Assembly: GCA_035556515.1 (NCBI GenBank)
Contig: DATMEO010000028.1
Span: 1 to 18,266, forward strand
DNA: 18,266 bases
Reading direction: 5' to 3'
Origin: Gaiellasilicea sp035556515
Lineage (GTDB): Bacteria > Actinomycetota > Thermoleophilia > Gaiellales > Gaiellaceae
A program made the position numbers and the translations under genes. How positions within the stretch are numbered: the first letter of the stretch is position 1; each line of letters opens with the position of its first letter. Shown in pieces: positions 17,194 to 18,266 of the stretch. The notes under the pieces are model-generated. The model made no database searches. It was not told the DNA's origin and was given only the letters and a program-made list of their open reading frames with translations.

Positions 17194-17871
17194 ATGACCC
17201 TCGCCATCACGTACGACCTCGGGGCGTTCCTCTCCGAGAACCACGAGGAGCTGCTTCAGGGGCTCGTCAACACGCTCAAGGTCTCCGCGATCGGGATCTT
17301 CGGCGCCTTCGTGATCGGCCTCGTCCTCGGTGCAGCCCGCGCGCACCGGGTCCCCGTGGTCAGCCAGTTCACGGCGGTCTATGTCGAGGTGATCCGCAAC
17401 ACGCCGATCCTCGTCCAGATCTTCATGATCTTCTACGCGCTGCCGCAGTTCGGGATCGTCTTCGACCAGTTCACGGTCGCATGGCTCTCGGTGATGATCT
17501 GGGGCGGCGCCTTCAACAGCGAGAACTTCCGGGCCGGCTTCGAGGCGGTCTCGCACCGCTACCGCGAGGCCGGCTCCGCGCTCGGCTTCGGCCCGCTCGG
17601 GACGTTCGTGAACGTGACGCTGCCGATCGGCGGCCGGATCGCGCTTCCCTCGTCGATCAACACCTACATCTCGGTGCTGAAGAACACCTCGCTGATGTAC
17701 GTGATCGGCTATGCCGAGCTGACGACGACGTCGCTCAACATCAGCAACCTGACCCTCGAGACACCCGAGTCGCTGACGGTGCTCGCGGTCACCTACCTGT
17801 CACTCGTCTGGGCGCTCTCGGCGTTGATCCGCCTGCTCGAGTCGCGGCTCGCCCTGCCGGAGGCACGCTAG
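17194..17871 (+). CDS. Amino-acid ABC importer, permease subunit 1
   Basis: Membrane subunit of the HisM/GluC-like family, 225 aa with about five helices. The early segment LLQGLVNTLKVSAIGIFGAFVIGLVLG is the typical first helix region. VYVEVIRNTPILVQIFMIFY is the family signature before helix 3. The ATPase-coupling EAA loop is FEAVSHRYREAGSALGFGPL (about 116-135) followed by NVTLPIGGRIALPS. The frame is open back to a GTG at 17128, but ATG 17194 gives the usual N-terminus; no clear ribosome binding site precedes it, and the upstream RNA is strongly folded. It ends immediately before the second permease and should heterodimerise with it. Confidence 0.9.
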   Translation: MTLAITYDLGAFLSENHEELLQGLVNTLKVSAIGIFGAFVIGLVLGAARAHRVPVVSQFTAVYVEVIRNTPILVQIFMIFYALPQFGIVFDQFTVAWLSVMIWGGAFNSENFRAGFEAVSHRYREAGSALGFGPLGTFVNVTLPIGGRIALPSSINTYISVLKNTSLMYVIGYAELTTTSLNISNLTLETPESLTVLAVTYLSLVWALSALIRLLESRLALPEAR

Positions 17872-18266
17872 ATGTCGACGTGGCGCCGTCGCGCGATGTT
17901 CGTCGTGCTGGCGCTCACTGCCGGCGCGGCCGCTGTCTATGCGTGGCGCGCGGTCCAAGACTCGGACTGGGCCGAGCCGGTCGTGCGGTACATCCTCCTG
18001 GAGGGATTGCCCGGGACGCTGCGCGTCTCCGCGGCCGCCGTCGTCGGCAGCGCCCTGATCGGGATCACCTTCGGGACGCTGATGACGATCCGGTTCCTGC
18101 CGCTCCAGTCGCTGCTCCGGCTCTACATCGAGGTCTTCCGCGGCCTGCCGCTGCTCGTCACCGTCTTTGTGGTCTATCTCGGCCTGCCATCCGTCTCCCC
18201 CGGGCTCGAGTTCGACCCGCTCACGGCGACGTCGATCGCGCTGATCCTCTGGGGGAGCGCCCAGGT
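17872..18266 (+). CDS. Amino-acid ABC importer, permease subunit 2, 5' part
   Basis: Second membrane subunit of the importer, cut by the right edge after 131 residues. It begins MSTWRRRAMFVVLALTAGAA, with a first helix near residues 8-27, then GLPGTLRVSAAAVVGSALIG (second helix) and RLYIEVFRGLPLLVTVFVVY, the same family signature as in permease 1 with R-G-L-P in place of R-N-T-P. The EAA loop lies beyond the window. The ATG directly follows the previous stop (TAG then ATG) and has GGAGG 8 nt upstream (17859-17863), so the start is well supported. Two different permeases with one ATPase and one binding protein match the GluABCD arrangement. Confidence 0.9.
   Translation, partial: MSTWRRRAMFVVLALTAGAAAVYAWRAVQDSDWAEPVVRYILLEGLPGTLRVSAAAVVGSALIGITFGTLMTIRFLPLQSLLRLYIEVFRGLPLLVTVFVVYLGLPSVSPGLEFDPLTATSIALILWGSAQ

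Overview
The window is uniformly GC-rich, gene-dense DNA with many GTG starts and 1-11 nt gene overlaps. The gene content suggests a high-GC actinobacterium: treS-mak-glgB, a treZ-glgX-treY block, a DrrAB-type exporter and a PAAT amino-acid importer. A deep-branching lineage such as Thermoleophilia fits, but that placement is inference from style and gene content, not from a marker gene. No rRNA, tRNA, CRISPR array, transposase or phage gene was seen.

Layout. (1) 1-4250 (+): the 3' end of trehalose synthase treS, maltokinase mak and branching enzyme glgB, chained by short overlaps. (2) 4251-4377: a 127-nt regulatory gap with two copies of a 21-bp operator-like palindrome and a third palindrome exactly midway between them. 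(3) 4378-6901 (+): an ABC-2 exporter with one DrrA-type ATPase and two different membrane subunits. (4) 6915-12438 (+): treZ, glgX/treX and treY, starting only 13 nt after the exporter. (5) 12439-12547: a convergent gap with two overlapping perfect palindromes. (6) 12548-15232 (-): a large GAF-GGDEF-GAF-GAF-HD-GYP cyclic-di-GMP protein. (7) 15284-18266 (+): a promoter followed by an amino-acid ABC importer (ATPase, periplasmic-type binding protein, permease, and a second permease cut by the window edge), with about 100 nt of strongly paired sequence between the binding protein and the first permease.

How the genes fit together. TreX/GlgX debranches glycogen, TreY turns the reducing end of the released malto-oligosaccharides into a trehalose unit, and TreZ releases trehalose. 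TreS interconverts trehalose and maltose, Mak phosphorylates maltose to maltose 1-phosphate (the substrate of GlgE, which is not in this window), and GlgB adds alpha-1,6 branches. The locus therefore encodes traffic both ways between glycogen and trehalose. The exporter sits inside this locus, behind a putative repressor-controlled promoter, and may be co-transcribed with treZ-glgX-treY. This is the most unusual aspect of the window. The c-di-GMP protein and the amino-acid importer look functionally separate from the sugar genes.
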